Positions 1 through 9,030 are shown, counted from the first letter of the stretch. The stretch: DNA of 57,951 bases from Hahella ganghwensis DSM 17046 (GCF_000376785.1 NZ_AQXX01000102.1:1-57951); one strand, 5' to 3'. The notes: generated from the sequence alone by a model not told the origin. Made by a program: numbers and translations.

Positions 1-285
1 GATAAAAGCCCATGGCTTTGTTGGCAGCATGAGTCGAAAGGGGAACTGCTGGGATAACGCGGTAGTGGAGAGCTTCTTCGGTAGCCTGAAGCAAGAACGG
101 ATTCAATGGCACCACTACCAGACTCGACGAGAAGCACAGCAAGATGTGTTGCATTACATCACGATGTTCTACAACAGCTTTCGGCTACATTCATATTTGG
201 ATTACCAAAGCCCGAATCAATATGAAACGGCCTGGAAAGAATTACGAGAAGTTGCTTAACTGGGTTGTCACAAATCAGTTGACCA
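1..285 (+). mobile_element. IS3-family insertion sequence, right end only
   Basis: The window opens inside an IS3-family element. Its transposase ends at 259. The following bases (261-285) read, on the other strand, TGGTCAACTGATTTGTGACA, which has the TG start usual for IS3-family terminal repeats, so the element probably ends at 285. The left end lies outside the window, so neither the matching terminal repeat nor a target duplication can be checked. A minus-strand ORF with a regulatory leader begins 107 bases away and stops at 288, right beside the IS end, suggesting the insertion cut a gene. Confidence 0.75.
2..259 (+). CDS. IS3-family transposase (OrfB), C-terminal part
   Basis: DDE transposase of an IS3-family element; it cuts and joins DNA ends together with OrfA. 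The frame is open from base 2, so the N-terminal part is off the window. Visible motifs are [18 protein letters not shown] and FGSLKQERI, the latter with the final catalytic Glu region of the rve integrase core, then [19 protein letters not shown], the usual C-terminal signature of the IS2/IS51-like groups. The end at 259 looks complete. Family call is secure; the exact IS name cannot be given from this fragment. Confidence 0.9.
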   Translation: MKAHGFVGSMSRKGNCWDNAVVESFFGSLKQERIQWHHYQTRREAQQDVLHYITMFYNSFRLHSYLDYQSPNQYETAWKELREVA

Positions 286-287
286 CG

Positions 288-392
288 TCAACGGCTTTTA
301 CCTGTAACTACATTACAGCCAGAATATCTAACACTAACCAGTTCAAAAACCACGATTCTTAGTACTTGCATTATAAGATTATATTTGCCCAT
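288..392 (-). CDS. Short ORF next to the IS end, probably a truncated gene
   Basis: A 34-residue ORF starting MGKYNLIMQVLRIVVFELVS, preceded by a strong SD (AAAGGAGAG) held in a hairpin of the leader family seen across this plasmid. Its stop codon at 288-290 lies three bases from the inferred IS end (285). The N-terminal half is hydrophobic, resembling the start of a small membrane protein. Either it is a complete tiny peptide or, more likely, the IS removed the rest of a longer gene. No family is recognised. Confidence 0.4.
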   Translation of the reverse strand: MGKYNLIMQVLRIVVFELVSVRYSGCNVVTGKSR

Positions 393-393
393 C

Positions 394-457
394 GTATCTC
401 TCCTTTATGCTCAAATTCGAGATACATCCCCCTGATTGGGGACGTATCCCCAGGGGG
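394..457 (-). promoter_or_regulatory. Twin-hairpin SD-sequestering leader (copy 1)
   Basis: On the minus strand, P2 pairs GTATCTC (419-425) with GAGATAC (394-400), which covers the SD of the 288-392 ORF. P1 (428-457) has an outer stem of CCCCCT with AGGGGG and an inner GGGGA/TCCCC. P1 carries GGGATAC (444-450), a one-base variant of the SD arm that could pair with the same anti-SD strand. The leader is intact although its gene seems cut. Confidence 0.65.
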
Positions 458-785
458 TGGACTGGCTCCGATTTCAGCTACGGATCGCTCTTTACGATTC
501 CATAATACTGATCATATCCATAGGTTCAACCCCTATGGTGTAGGAGAGATATAAAGACTCTATCCCTGGGGTGATTGGTCCACCCCTTTATTACCTCCCA
601 ACATATGGAGCTTTTGATGCGTCGTAAAGGTCTTTGTGGCTGATTAACTAAGGAATCGTTGCCGACCCTCTCTTTGATTGAGTTTGTAATGTCCAGTAGT
701 GGCGCATAAAATAAATATTGTTATACCTGGTCGTTAGGTTAAAACGACAACGTGCTTGCTGCGATTCAGCAAGACCTTTTACCAA
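458..785. other. Gene-free stretch with short hairpins
   Basis: No convincing gene. Two hairpins are visible: CCATAGG/CCTATGG at 518-538 and GGGGTG/CACCCC at 568-586. The second repeats, in inverted form, a GGGGTGGAC motif found at 454-462, so it may be a relic of another leader. The promoter of the 842 gene should lie in the later part; no clear -35/-10 pair stands out. Confidence 0.4.
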
Positions 786-841
786 CCCTGTAGGGCTACC
801 ACCTACAGGGGGATAGCTCTACGTTTTTAACAGGAGCTATC
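786..841 (+). promoter_or_regulatory. Twin-hairpin SD-sequestering leader (copy 2)
   Basis: P1 is CCCTGTAGG (786-794) with CCTACAGGG (802-810), a perfect 9-bp stem. P2 is GATAGCTC (812-819) with GAGCTATC (834-841), a perfect 8-bp stem that ends directly against the ATG at 842 and buries the AGGAG SD. The loop side of P1 has GGGCTACC (793-800), which can pair in part with the same anti-SD arm. Confidence 0.75.
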
Positions 842-1069
842 ATGGTACGCTGGCTAATTAACTTTTTGGTTGAAGTCAGAAGCCGTTTTCTAATTGATAC
901 AAGTGCGTTGCGTGAAGATACGCGGAAAATCGCAGTATCGATGATAATAACCTCCCTAGTCGGAGCTATTATCGTCACCGATAAAGTGTCAAGTAGAGAC
1001 GCCTTTGTACTTGGTATAGTTGGCATAATTTTTTGGGTAGTGTCTTTGCTGAAGAAGCGAGATACTTAA
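842..1069 (+). CDS. Small two-helix membrane protein
   Basis: 75 residues with two hydrophobic segments, about 30-46 and 53-69, and charged ends (RKIA between, LLKKRDT at the end), so probably a small inner-membrane hairpin protein. The start is fixed by the SD AGGAG six bases upstream, which lies in the twin-hairpin leader. It is followed after 13 bases by another small membrane-protein gene and then a terminator, giving a two-gene unit. No family or function is recognised. Confidence 0.65.
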   Translation: MVRWLINFLVEVRSRFLIDTSALREDTRKIAVSMIITSLVGAIIVTDKVSSRDAFVLGIVGIIFWVVSLLKKRDT

Positions 1070-1082
1070 TAGAGGTGATGAA

Positions 1083-1208
1083 ATGGTGAATTGGCACCTG
1101 TATACAATATTGGCACTCATTGGTCTCATTGTGATTACAGGATTGTGGTGGAATGGGCCTACTCATAAAAGAAGGCGCAATTCAAAACATAAGGCTAGTA
1201 ACCCTTAA
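1083..1208 (+). CDS. 41-residue single-span membrane peptide
   Basis: Short gene with SD GAGGTGATGAA just before its ATG. The product has one hydrophobic span (about residues 6-23, ending in WW) followed by a strongly basic tail (HKRRRNSKHK), so the orientation is probably tail in the cytoplasm. It is the second gene of the 842 unit and precedes a clear terminator. It has the look of a small plasmid membrane peptide; no function is recognised. Confidence 0.55.
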   Translation: MVNWHLYTILALIGLIVITGLWWNGPTHKRRRNSKHKASNP

Positions 1209-1246
1209 TTTCTTCGTCCAATATGCTGACTTTTACTGGACCCAAA

Positions 1247-1272
1247 ATGCTCTCCTATGGAGAGCATTTTTT
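1247..1272 (+). terminator. Rho-independent terminator
   Basis: ATGCTCTCC (1247-1255), loop TAT, GGAGAGCAT (1259-1267), then a run of six T. It ends the small membrane-protein unit and lies between it and the convergent 1295-8344 operon. Confidence 0.9.
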
Positions 1273-1294
1273 ATGATGGCAAAGTTAGTTAATC

Positions 1295-2545
1295 TTAATA
1301 GGGTTCATCAGTATCTATTAAATCCAGTGTAATCAGCTCCAAATTATCACCGGCTAGAATATCAATACTCGCTCTTTCTTCTGTCACACGCCCAGGAACA
1401 GTCCCAAACTCATTCGACGGTATAAAATAACCATAGGATCCATTTGTAAGGCCAAGTACAAGTTTGTAGTCTGACTTCATTGCATTCTGATACCTACGTC
1501 CAATCGTCGTTAGAAGCTCCCCAGGAACAGTAATAGCCGATACTTTATCGCCAAAAGTAAGCAGCGAAATTGGTGCATGAATCATTTGGGAGCTATCAAG
1601 CTTTACATCAAGTAATCCAGCATCAACCAATTCGAGAAGCCCAGAGTTCGTGACTTGATGGCTGAATTGCCTCCCGGAGATAGATAAATCACCTCTTACT
1701 GGCGTAGCATCCAGGATCCTATCCAAAATTCTATCCGCAACTTGATTACCAAAAAGTTCAGCCGCCTCAAATGACTCAACACTACTATTGTTGGATGGGT
1801 CGCGTGGCGCAGCATCTCCCAGTATCCCGTTGACAAAAATCGCATTACCACCAAGATTGGTCTCCAACCTTCTCCGCAAATAGCCAACATAATCACTGCT
1901 GAATTCTCGATTTCCCTCACCAATTATCGTTGGGTGGGCACTCATATTTACGAGTACTGCGTTCGGCTTTCCAGTGCGCAAATTATTGAAAAGCAGAGTT
2001 GTTACAGTGCTATCGACATCTTCAAGGCCACGGCGATTGACTACATTTGCCTGAGTTTCTAACGCAAAAAGTTCAGAAGGTTCAGACAAGTATTTGGCTT
2101 CAATCGAAGCATATACTGCATTAAAGGCAATTCGAGCTTTATAAAACTCATTGACGCCCCCCCAAAGCCCTTGAAGGTCTGGTCCGCTATGAGTGTGAGT
2201 TGCAGAGATAAAAACCTGTTGAGGTGAAATATCTAGCCATAAAGCCGTACTTTCTCTTATGTCCGCAGTAAATTGGTCACCCAAACCCACTGAATCGATG
2301 CTAATGATAACAATCTCTGAATCAGAATCAGCGATGTAAAGAGATCGGACTGATAGTGGATCATGCACCTTGGTATTACCGCACCTCGAATAGGGACCTC
2401 CAAACCCGCCCATACAGCTCGTTAATCCTTCAAATACAGAGGGCGAAATATCCCTAGTAAATAATCCGACATTATAGTCTGCGATAGCTGAAGATGCATA
2501 AAATAGAAATGCAGCAACCACTGCAGAAAATACCTTTGATTTCAT
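1295..2545 (-). CDS. Secreted neutral/alkaline ceramidase-like hydrolase
   Basis: A 416-residue protein with a signal peptide (residues 1-22). Motif ATHTHSGPD at 115-123 and SAHPTIIGEGN further on match the N-terminal metal-binding catalytic domain of neutral/alkaline non-lysosomal ceramidases, which hydrolyse the amide of ceramide. Typical ceramidases are about 650 residues with a C-terminal domain; only the first domain is present here, so the true substrate may be another amide or ester. It is last in a five-gene minus-strand operon, 48 bases after the histidine kinase gene. Localisation would be periplasmic or secreted. Confidence 0.75.
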   Translation of the reverse strand: MKSKVFSAVVAAFLFYASSAIADYNVGLFTRDISPSVFEGLTSCMGGFGGPYSRCGNTKVHDPLSVRSLYIADSDSEIVIISIDSVGLGDQFTADIRESTALWLDISPQQVFISATHTHSGPDLQGLWGGVNEFYKARIAFNAVYASIEAKYLSEPSELFALETQANVVNRRGLEDVDSTVTTLLFNNLRTGKPNAVLVNMSAHPTIIGEGNREFSSDYVGYLRRRLETNLGGNAIFVNGILGDAAPRDPSNNSSVESFEAAELFGNQVADRILDRILDATPVRGDLSISGRQFSHQVTNSGLLELVDAGLLDVKLDSSQMIHAPISLLTFGDKVSAITVPGELLTTIGRRYQNAMKSDYKLVLGLTNGSYGYFIPSNEFGTVPGRVTEERASIDILAGDNLELITLDLIDTDEPY

Positions 2546-2593
2546 AAAAAATTCCCTGTTGATAATTATGTTCTTTATATATTGAAACCAGGT

Positions 2594-4495
2594 TCAACCA
2601 ACAGACTTTAGAGTAATCGATCTAATGATTTCCCTAACTTCAATTCTTGTTATTCCTTTACTGATAATTCTGTCACCCAAGGTCATAATTTCACTCTTAA
2701 TCGTGTCCGGAATATTTGCATCAGCCGTCAGAATAATCTTATAAGAATGCTTACATTGATTATCGTAGGTATTTATAAACCGTAGAAACTGTAAACCATC
2801 AATATCAGGCATATGATAGTCAATAAACAGTAGATCAAAATTACACTCTTCAACATATCCAATCGCGTCAGAAGAAACCGAGCAACAAGTAACCTCAACA
2901 TCGTCTCTTCTAAGAAACTCAGGCGATAATAACTCCTGCATTTGTAGAAGGTGTTGTGGATCATTATCTACAACCAGAACCCTGACCCCGTCTGCACCAA
3001 TGGTTGTGGAATGCCCTGAGTAAACTGATTTCGGCTTAGGATGTTCCTCAGGCTCACTACAGCTAACAAAACTATCGACAGGTACCTCATATTTTCGATA
3101 CTCGATGGGTATACGAATTTTCACTTTAGTACCAAATTCCTTCTTGCTCTCGATATCAATTTGCCCACCGAGGAAATTTGCGAACCGATACATGGTAGCC
3201 AAGCCGATTCCCCATCCATCTCGCTTACGCCTAATTGTATTTTGCAATTGGTCTGGTCGATCAGTTAGTTCGTTTAATTCTTCTTCAGAAATTCCCTCAC
3301 CGCTATCATGCACAGAAATAAAGAGCTCGCCATCATTAACCCCATAGGAAACCTGAACAAAGCCAATTTTTGTGTACTTAACCGCATTGTCTATTGCATT
3401 CGAAACGATAATGGATACCAGGTCCAAATCCAAAAATGCCATTCCATCGACACTCCCTATCGAATTACACGACCAAGTAACACCTGGCTTTGAGTTGCAT
3501 TTGACAATGAACTGCTTTTCTAGCTCTGAGAAAATCGACCCAACAGCTACCCAGTCATCGTTCCTAGTCAGTGAATTACTCTCCAATGCTGATAGGCACA
3601 ATATTGAGGTAATATGCCGATCCAAAGCTTCGATATCCGAAAAGCACCGCTTTAGGATGGACAGGGTATTCTTATGACGACCTTCGCTATTATGATGTAT
3701 TGCAATGTCTAAACATGTCTTCAAACTACCCAGTGGAGATCTAAGCTCATGCGCTGCGATCTGCAAAATATTGTGCTTTAGCTCATATACTTTTTCTCTA
3801 TCATCATCATACTTCTCCAGAACAGAGCCAGTATGATTCACCAATTCAATTAAGCCCCCAAGTTCATCATTTCTACTTAGCCCAATCCTATACTTATAGT
3901 TACCACTCTGAATTTCCCTGATCGCTTTTGAAATTGCATAGATCGGAAAAGAAATAAATTTCTCTGATACATAAACACATGCAAAACCGATAATTATAAT
4001 GAATACAACTAATAAAAATGTATTCATTAGTAACTCATGCGCCTGCCTATCATAGATAGACTGATCGTAGAAAACGACTAATGTCCCAACCTTTCTTGGG
4101 TCACTGGAGGTACGACTATTGATTTCAATATCAAGCAGCGAGGATTCTGAAGATGCGAATATATCGAGGGTCTCGACAATACCGGTATACTTAGGGTTAT
4201 CAGGCAATACAATAATTGACCGATTAGTGGAATCCCTTAGCTCCACAGAGTTTATATAGAACCTCTTAGAAAGATTTTTCGCTTTTTCTTTGAATATCCC
4301 ATACAAGCCCGTTTCAAGGCTTTCTCTTGCGTCATAGGATAGATATTCAATCATCGCCTTACGATTCTGACTAAAGTGTTCTGTAAGCATCTTGTCCCTT
4401 TGATAGTAATCGATGTAAACCAAAGGAATACTAATCACGGCAATCGAAACCGAAACAAAGATGAAGAACTTTACCCGCAGAGACGAAATCTTCAT
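2594..4495 (-). CDS. Hybrid sensor histidine kinase with receiver domain
   Basis: 633 residues. Membrane spans at about 9-28 and 159-177 enclose a periplasmic sensor region; a HAMP-like linker follows (about 178-235). The dimerisation/phosphoacceptor helix has AAHELRSPLG with His249. The ATPase domain shows SNAIDNAVKYT (365-375), DSGEGIS and GWGIGLA. A C-terminal receiver domain has LLFIDYHMPDIDG with phospho-acceptor Asp559. There is no DNA-binding domain and no separate regulator nearby, so the output must act in trans. Its start overlaps the end of the upstream gene (ATGA-type coupling), implying tight partnership with the binding protein. Confidence 0.9.
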   Translation of the reverse strand: MKISSLRVKFFIFVSVSIAVISIPLVYIDYYQRDKMLTEHFSQNRKAMIEYLSYDARESLETGLYGIFKEKAKNLSKRFYINSVELRDSTNRSIIVLPDNPKYTGIVETLDIFASSESSLLDIEINSRTSSDPRKVGTLVVFYDQSIYDRQAHELLMNTFLLVVFIIIIGFACVYVSEKFISFPIYAISKAIREIQSGNYKYRIGLSRNDELGGLIELVNHTGSVLEKYDDDREKVYELKHNILQIAAHELRSPLGSLKTCLDIAIHHNSEGRHKNTLSILKRCFSDIEALDRHITSILCLSALESNSLTRNDDWVAVGSIFSELEKQFIVKCNSKPGVTWSCNSIGSVDGMAFLDLDLVSIIVSNAIDNAVKYTKIGFVQVSYGVNDGELFISVHDSGEGISEEELNELTDRPDQLQNTIRRKRDGWGIGLATMYRFANFLGGQIDIESKKEFGTKVKIRIPIEYRKYEVPVDSFVSCSEPEEHPKPKSVYSGHSTTIGADGVRVLVVDNDPQHLLQMQELLSPEFLRRDDVEVTCCSVSSDAIGYVEECNFDLLFIDYHMPDIDGLQFLRFINTYDNQCKHSYKIILTADANIPDTIKSEIMTLGDRIISKGITRIEVREIIRSITLKSVG

Positions 4496-5346
4496 GTTTC
4501 CTCTCCGACGCGAAGGTAATTATTTATAGTTTCCTCTATAAATTTAACATCAATTGAATGAAGGCCTAGGGTCTTGGCCAACACCTTATTTATTGCCACT
4601 CTATACTTTTTGGAGTGTGTAGGTTTTGGTAGCTTACTGTATTTCTCAGTATATTTAATCACTTCAAATAGACTATCAAAGAGATCATCACGAGTAACGT
4701 ATAAACTCGCAATTGCACCGACATCTATCATTTTTTCAGAGTAGCCAATTAACCCAATTCGCCTTCTATATAAGGATAGAGCAATCGGAACTATATTCGA
4801 CTGGCTAAAAATATCGTCATCTGGAGTAGCAATCACAACATCTGTATTCCCTATGTTGCGTAACCAACTTTTTGGTTTTTTCACAGGCATAAGGTACTGA
4901 CGAATTTCTTCATGATAGAGGCTATTATCTAGCTCATCGAAGGTAGGAATTTTTATTTTTGCATCAACACCAAAAAGCGTCTTTCCAAGAAAAACCTGGG
5001 CCTCTATAGCTGGCTCAGAATAAATTGCAGTGATATTGCTTTTAAATTTATTGCCTTTCTGAAATTTATCAAACTCTCGCTTTGTTAGTAGCAAAACGAT
5101 AAAGTGAGTATCAGCATGGTGTATTTTTTCACTTAGTAGATTTGAGAGGGCCTGAATACCCAGGACTATAACAATATCTTCCTTGGTATCGCCATGCTCA
5201 GCTACCAGCCTGTTCAAATTTGAATATATCTCGCTGTTCCTGTCATCTGCATTAGCGTATATTCCAATTTCTGCACACGTCGAAAAACTTATCGAAGCAG
5301 TGAGTATCGAAATTATTATGCATTTGGTTATAGAGAGTACAGACAT
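4492..5346 (-). CDS. Periplasmic ABC-type substrate-binding-like protein
   Basis: 284 residues with an N-terminal signal sequence (to about residue 24). The pattern of beta strands and the segment VIVLGIQALSNLL are like the ABC substrate-binding (PF04392-type) fold, which often occurs beside TonB receptors and hybrid kinases without transporter genes. No permease or ATPase is present here, so it probably feeds ligand information to the overlapping kinase rather than serving uptake. The end overlaps the kinase start by four bases. Fold assignment is by eye and moderately sure; the ligand is unknown. Confidence 0.55.
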   Translation of the reverse strand: MSVLSITKCIIISILTASISFSTCAEIGIYANADDRNSEIYSNLNRLVAEHGDTKEDIVIVLGIQALSNLLSEKIHHADTHFIVLLLTKREFDKFQKGNKFKSNITAIYSEPAIEAQVFLGKTLFGVDAKIKIPTFDELDNSLYHEEIRQYLMPVKKPKSWLRNIGNTDVVIATPDDDIFSQSNIVPIALSLYRRRIGLIGYSEKMIDVGAIASLYVTRDDLFDSLFEVIKYTEKYSKLPKPTHSKKYRVAINKVLAKTLGLHSIDVKFIEETINNYLRVGEET

Positions 5347-5366
5347 AAATTACTCTATAGTAGTAA

Positions 5367-6155
5367 CTAACGTATAACCAATGGATACTCAAATAGACTA
5401 AAGTGAATAATATTTACTGTGAAGTGGCAAACTAAGGCCATACTAAACCTATTAGTCACCCGATAGACCGTTGCGTACACAGCCCCTGCTATGAAAAATG
5501 TTAGAAATGCAAGTGACGGCTTCGGTACGTGCGCAAATGCAAATATTGTACTAGCCACTAGTATCGAAACCACTGTGCCAGTCATTTCGCGTTGAAATAG
5601 CTCAGAAACTTTCTTTTGAATCAATAGTCTAAAAAAAGCCTCCTCAGCAACTACAGTGGTAAAAAGATTCACTATTGCAAAAAGTATTATTCCGCCAGGA
5701 AGCTTTGGTAAGAATGCCACCCCATTTATAGCGGCTAAGGATAGTATTACAAGTACTGCAGAGCACACAGACAATGTGAAGGCGGAATGCAAGGAAAGCC
5801 TGAATTTACTCGCACTTTGCAGAAACCAAATTAAGATCAAATAACCGCATATGGTCTTGGCAGTATTAATATGTAGTTGAAATTCAATGCCGGAGCCAGT
5901 GAAATCCCACACTAGAGGATAACTAAAATCACTAGGGCGATAAGTTGCAGTAAAAAAACCTAAAAGAATAGTGAATATCCATGCTAAATGTTTAATCAAG
6001 GGCTTTTCTTGCCAAGCAAGGTAATAGCAGATTATCAGTAGCCCAAATCCACATACTAGTACGGAATTGCTTAATGGGATTGCCCCTATCAATACAAGGA
6101 TACCACTTAAAGCCATTAAGCCTAATGATGAAGAAACCTTATAGTTCATAGTCAC
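5367..6155 (-). CDS. CPBP-family intramembrane metalloprotease
   Basis: 262 residues, mostly hydrophobic with about eight spans. It shows the three CPBP (CAAX protease and bacteriocin-processing) motifs: EEAFFR (171-176), FAFAH and HFTVN. These place Glu/Glu, His and His/Asn in the membrane active site. The start is GTG at 6155, chosen because AAGGA lies six bases upstream; an in-frame ATG is two codons later. It sits between the TonB receptor (11-base gap) and the binding protein, so it may process a product of this operon. The target is unknown. Confidence 0.85.
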   Translation of the reverse strand: MTMNYKVSSSLGLMALSGILVLIGAIPLSNSVLVCGFGLLIICYYLAWQEKPLIKHLAWIFTILLGFFTATYRPSDFSYPLVWDFTGSGIEFQLHINTAKTICGYLILIWFLQSASKFRLSLHSAFTLSVCSAVLVILSLAAINGVAFLPKLPGGIILFAIVNLFTTVVAEEAFFRLLIQKKVSELFQREMTGTVVSILVASTIFAFAHVPKPSLAFLTFFIAGAVYATVYRVTNRFSMALVCHFTVNIIHFSLFEYPLVIR

Positions 6156-6166
6156 TTTACATCCTT

Positions 6167-8344
6167 CTAAAAGACTATTGAAGCTCCAATGCGTATATTG
6201 TATTCATCAGAATATGAGTAACGCTCAAACTCATACAAGTATTCAACGTCACTTGGCTGATATTCAATGGAGCTGCTTACAGTTATGTGTGAATTTTTCG
6301 AAAAATCAAACTTCTTTAGATACGTTAAGTTCCAAATATCAAGTGATCCCCCGGACATTTTACTGTTTCCAATATAGCCAAAGGATACACTTTCATTCTT
6401 CATCTTATAAATTATTGCTGCATTGCCACTATGAGTGGCATTTAGTCCATTTTCGTTTTGTGAGCTAAAATCATGATCTTGGTAACTATAACCAAAGTTC
6501 AGTACTAGCATCGGTGTAACACTGAATACTCCATCGATTTCAACTCCTTTAATATGGCCATTGCCATTATTGGTAAGGTGATATATTTCAAAAGCCGGCT
6601 CTTCAGATATGAGGTTCGACAGATTTTCATAGAACACTCGTCCATTAAAAACTAACCGGTGTTCCCAAGTACGATAAAGCGCACCAAGCTCAACTGCTTC
6701 GACTTTCTCTGCTTCTAGATCAAAATCTTCGCTGAAGGCAGTATAGGTAAATATTCCCTTTGAACTTCCGCCAAGCCTGGGTTGGATGTTCGTTAATTGA
6801 TAGTTCCAGAATCGATTAGTCTCCAATAAATCAGGAGACCGGTAACTTGTGTTGTAGACGATCCTATAAGTCAGTGACTTAGATTGATGCCAATTGACGG
6901 AAACTCTAGGGCTAATTAATGTCTTCCCAATGTTCTTGGGACTTTCAGCCATCATACCAACGTTATAGGTAAAGTCTTCAGTCGGTTTCCACTCCAGATT
7001 GCCAAAAATACTGTAAGTTTCAGTCCGCTCAGTCCCGTTAAAATAGCTTCTACTATATCCGTCAATTTGGTCATAAGAGAATCCCGAGAACAACCGTAAG
7101 TTGTTCGATAGAAAACGGTAGTGCTCCGTGGATAGATGTGTGCGCTTGTCCACATAATCCTGATTCGTGGTCGCACACACAGATTGGGATACGGTTGGAC
7201 CCAAGCTTGCTATTTTTGTTAGTAATGCCATTAGTAAAACATCATCCCGCTCACTCCCTCCTGTTGGCATCCCACCATTTAATAGGGTCTCAAAGTAGTA
7301 CGGGTTTGAAGCATTTAAATCGAAGGACTCTTGTAACGACAATATTGCAGGAATACAGGCCCGAAAATCTTGCTCAAGCTCGCTTCGCTTAAAATATGCC
7401 TTTAAGCTAGTCTCAGATCGATTTGAATGAATAACCTTTAAATGGCCATTTACGAATGCATCGTTATTTGCAATGTCTGGATAAACATCCTCTACTTGTC
7501 CGTCAAAAACGAACTCTGTTTGATAGTCAGCTTCCACATACCCTGCCTGCAACATAAGTTCAGTATTTTGGTCAATGTAACCATCATATCTTGCAAGGAA
7601 TCTGTCTACCTTAGCATCGTCTCTGCTTCCTGTTGCAGTATCCCTATCTGGGTTTGATACCTCAAGGTCATCGTATCCATCGTCCCTTGTTGTTGAAGCA
7701 CCGAAGCTAAGGCTCGAATCACCGAAGCTGAATGCTCCTTTATAATAGAGGGCTTCGCCACGCTTGCTAACATTAGCGTTTAGCTCGTTATTTGGTACAT
7801 CGATAGAGTGCCGTGTGATGATGTTAATCGTGGCCTGAAAGGCATTGGCACCATATGATGCAGCTGAGGGATTTCTGAGTACCTCTATACGTTCTATATC
7901 GTCAATTGTTACCGGTAGCTGTGACCAGTCTATTTTGGAGAGTGCGCCCAAGTATACCGACATCGAATCGATCTGAACCTGCAGCCTTCTTGGAAGTAAG
8001 GCGGATCCTCCGTGATAGCCTACCCTATAGTCATGACCAGTAAGCTGAGAGTTGGCAGTAATCTCTAACACAGACATTCCAGGAACCAACCGTAGAGCTT
8101 CGGGGATGTTCTCTATTCCTCGTACTTTGACATCATCTCGTGTGATCACGGTAACAGTCCCAGGAATGTCTTCTATGAGCTGTCCCATTCTGGTTGGCGT
8201 TAGAAAAATTAGGTTTCCCTGATCATCGTGCCCCTGGCCACTCCAAACGTCCACGCTGTCGGCTGCAGAGGCTGCATCGAAGAATAGAAATAGAGGAAAA
8301 ATAGATTTGAGAATAATACTAAGACTTCTAAAGCGTACATCCAT
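6167..8344 (-). CDS. TonB-dependent outer-membrane receptor
   Basis: 725 residues: signal peptide (1-27), plug domain (about 45-180, with TVTVITRDDVKVRG, LRLVPGM and IERIEVLRNPSAASYGANA), then a beta-barrel ending in a C-terminal aromatic, IRIGASIVF. It imports a bulky ligand across the outer membrane using TonB/ExbBD supplied by the host, as none is encoded here. It is first in the minus-strand operon and has SD AGGAG upstream. The ligand cannot be told; association with a ceramidase-like enzyme suggests a lipid- or amide-containing molecule, which is inference only. Confidence 0.9.
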   Translation of the reverse strand: MDVRFRSLSIILKSIFPLFLFFDAASAADSVDVWSGQGHDDQGNLIFLTPTRMGQLIEDIPGTVTVITRDDVKVRGIENIPEALRLVPGMSVLEITANSQLTGHDYRVGYHGGSALLPRRLQVQIDSMSVYLGALSKIDWSQLPVTIDDIERIEVLRNPSAASYGANAFQATINIITRHSIDVPNNELNANVSKRGEALYYKGAFSFGDSSLSFGASTTRDDGYDDLEVSNPDRDTATGSRDDAKVDRFLARYDGYIDQNTELMLQAGYVEADYQTEFVFDGQVEDVYPDIANNDAFVNGHLKVIHSNRSETSLKAYFKRSELEQDFRACIPAILSLQESFDLNASNPYYFETLLNGGMPTGGSERDDVLLMALLTKIASLGPTVSQSVCATTNQDYVDKRTHLSTEHYRFLSNNLRLFSGFSYDQIDGYSRSYFNGTERTETYSIFGNLEWKPTEDFTYNVGMMAESPKNIGKTLISPRVSVNWHQSKSLTYRIVYNTSYRSPDLLETNRFWNYQLTNIQPRLGGSSKGIFTYTAFSEDFDLEAEKVEAVELGALYRTWEHRLVFNGRVFYENLSNLISEEPAFEIYHLTNNGNGHIKGVEIDGVFSVTPMLVLNFGYSYQDHDFSSQNENGLNATHSGNAAIIYKMKNESVSFGYIGNSKMSGGSLDIWNLTYLKKFDFSKNSHITVSSSIEYQPSDVEYLYEFERYSYSDEYNIRIGASIVF

Positions 8345-8421
8345 TACAATACCTACTCCTAGATCCCTTTAAATCATGAACAGATCAAAAGGGCATTACG
8401 AACGCTAACTCTATTGATTCG

Positions 8422-9024
8422 TTAGCATTTTTTACTTTTATTCAAAATTGAAGACAGCTCTTCTTTTATTGCCATCCGAATATATCTCTCAGGGCAATTG
8501 GTTTTAAACGGGTCAGAAAAATCTTTAGCGAATTCTATAGCTTTGTCTTTTATTTTTACCAATTCACTTCCAGGTAAGGAGTGAAAGTGGGTGCCAGTTT
8601 CCTCTGTTATTAGAGACATTACAATAAAAATGAGTTTTTCTTCGTTTTCCTTTGAAGACTGCTGCAGTTCACTAACGCTTGGTGTCGATTCATCGTGCTC
8701 CACTGAAAATGGATAAAACCCACCCACCTTCCACCAAGTTTTAATTTGGGAAATATTGTGGTTGAACTTAAATTCTGTCTGTAGAGACTGAATGGCAGCG
8801 TTAATTTTCCGCATTGGTGGGGCATGATCTCCGAACCAAGATCTCACCGTTGTGTACTTTAAGTCCGAGAAGGCTTCAGGAGATGTTTCAGAGAGAAAAG
8901 AATGAAACTCTGTGACACGCCCCCTCCCCTGCTTGAAACCTATCTGGTCAAGTATGTGATTGAGTCGCTCGCCAGGTGTTCCAAAAGCTTCAATGTTAAT
9001 GTTGGTTATTGTGTTAGTACCCAT
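8422..9024 (-). CDS. Regulator-like protein of unknown family
   Basis: 200 residues. The first 80 (GERLNHILDQIGF ... TTVRSWFGDHAPPMRKINA) resemble a lambda-repressor-type helix-turn-helix in which a recognition helix is followed by W-F and a PP turn, as in regulators on conjugative elements. The rest is mostly helical and charged with no recognised domain. It stands upstream of the cargo operon in the same direction and could control it. SD GGAGGG lies seven bases before the ATG and is embedded in a leader with complementary GGAGG/CCTCC segments. A hairpin GCTAAC/GTTAGC lies at 8404-8426 at its 3' end. Confidence 0.5.
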   Translation of the reverse strand: MGTNTITNINIEAFGTPGERLNHILDQIGFKQGRGRVTEFHSFLSETSPEAFSDLKYTTVRSWFGDHAPPMRKINAAIQSLQTEFKFNHNISQIKTWWKVGGFYPFSVEHDESTPSVSELQQSSKENEEKLIFIVMSLITEETGTHFHSLPGSELVKIKDKAIEFAKDFSDPFKTNCPERYIRMAIKEELSSILNKSKKC

Positions 9025-9030
9025 TCAGCG

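Noticed and set aside
366-554. 62-codon plus-strand ORF
   Set aside because: Crosses both hairpins of the minus-strand leader; no SD.
2594-4495. Split of the kinase into separate kinase and response regulator genes
   Set aside because: The frame is continuous through the receiver domain; no stop or restart is visible.
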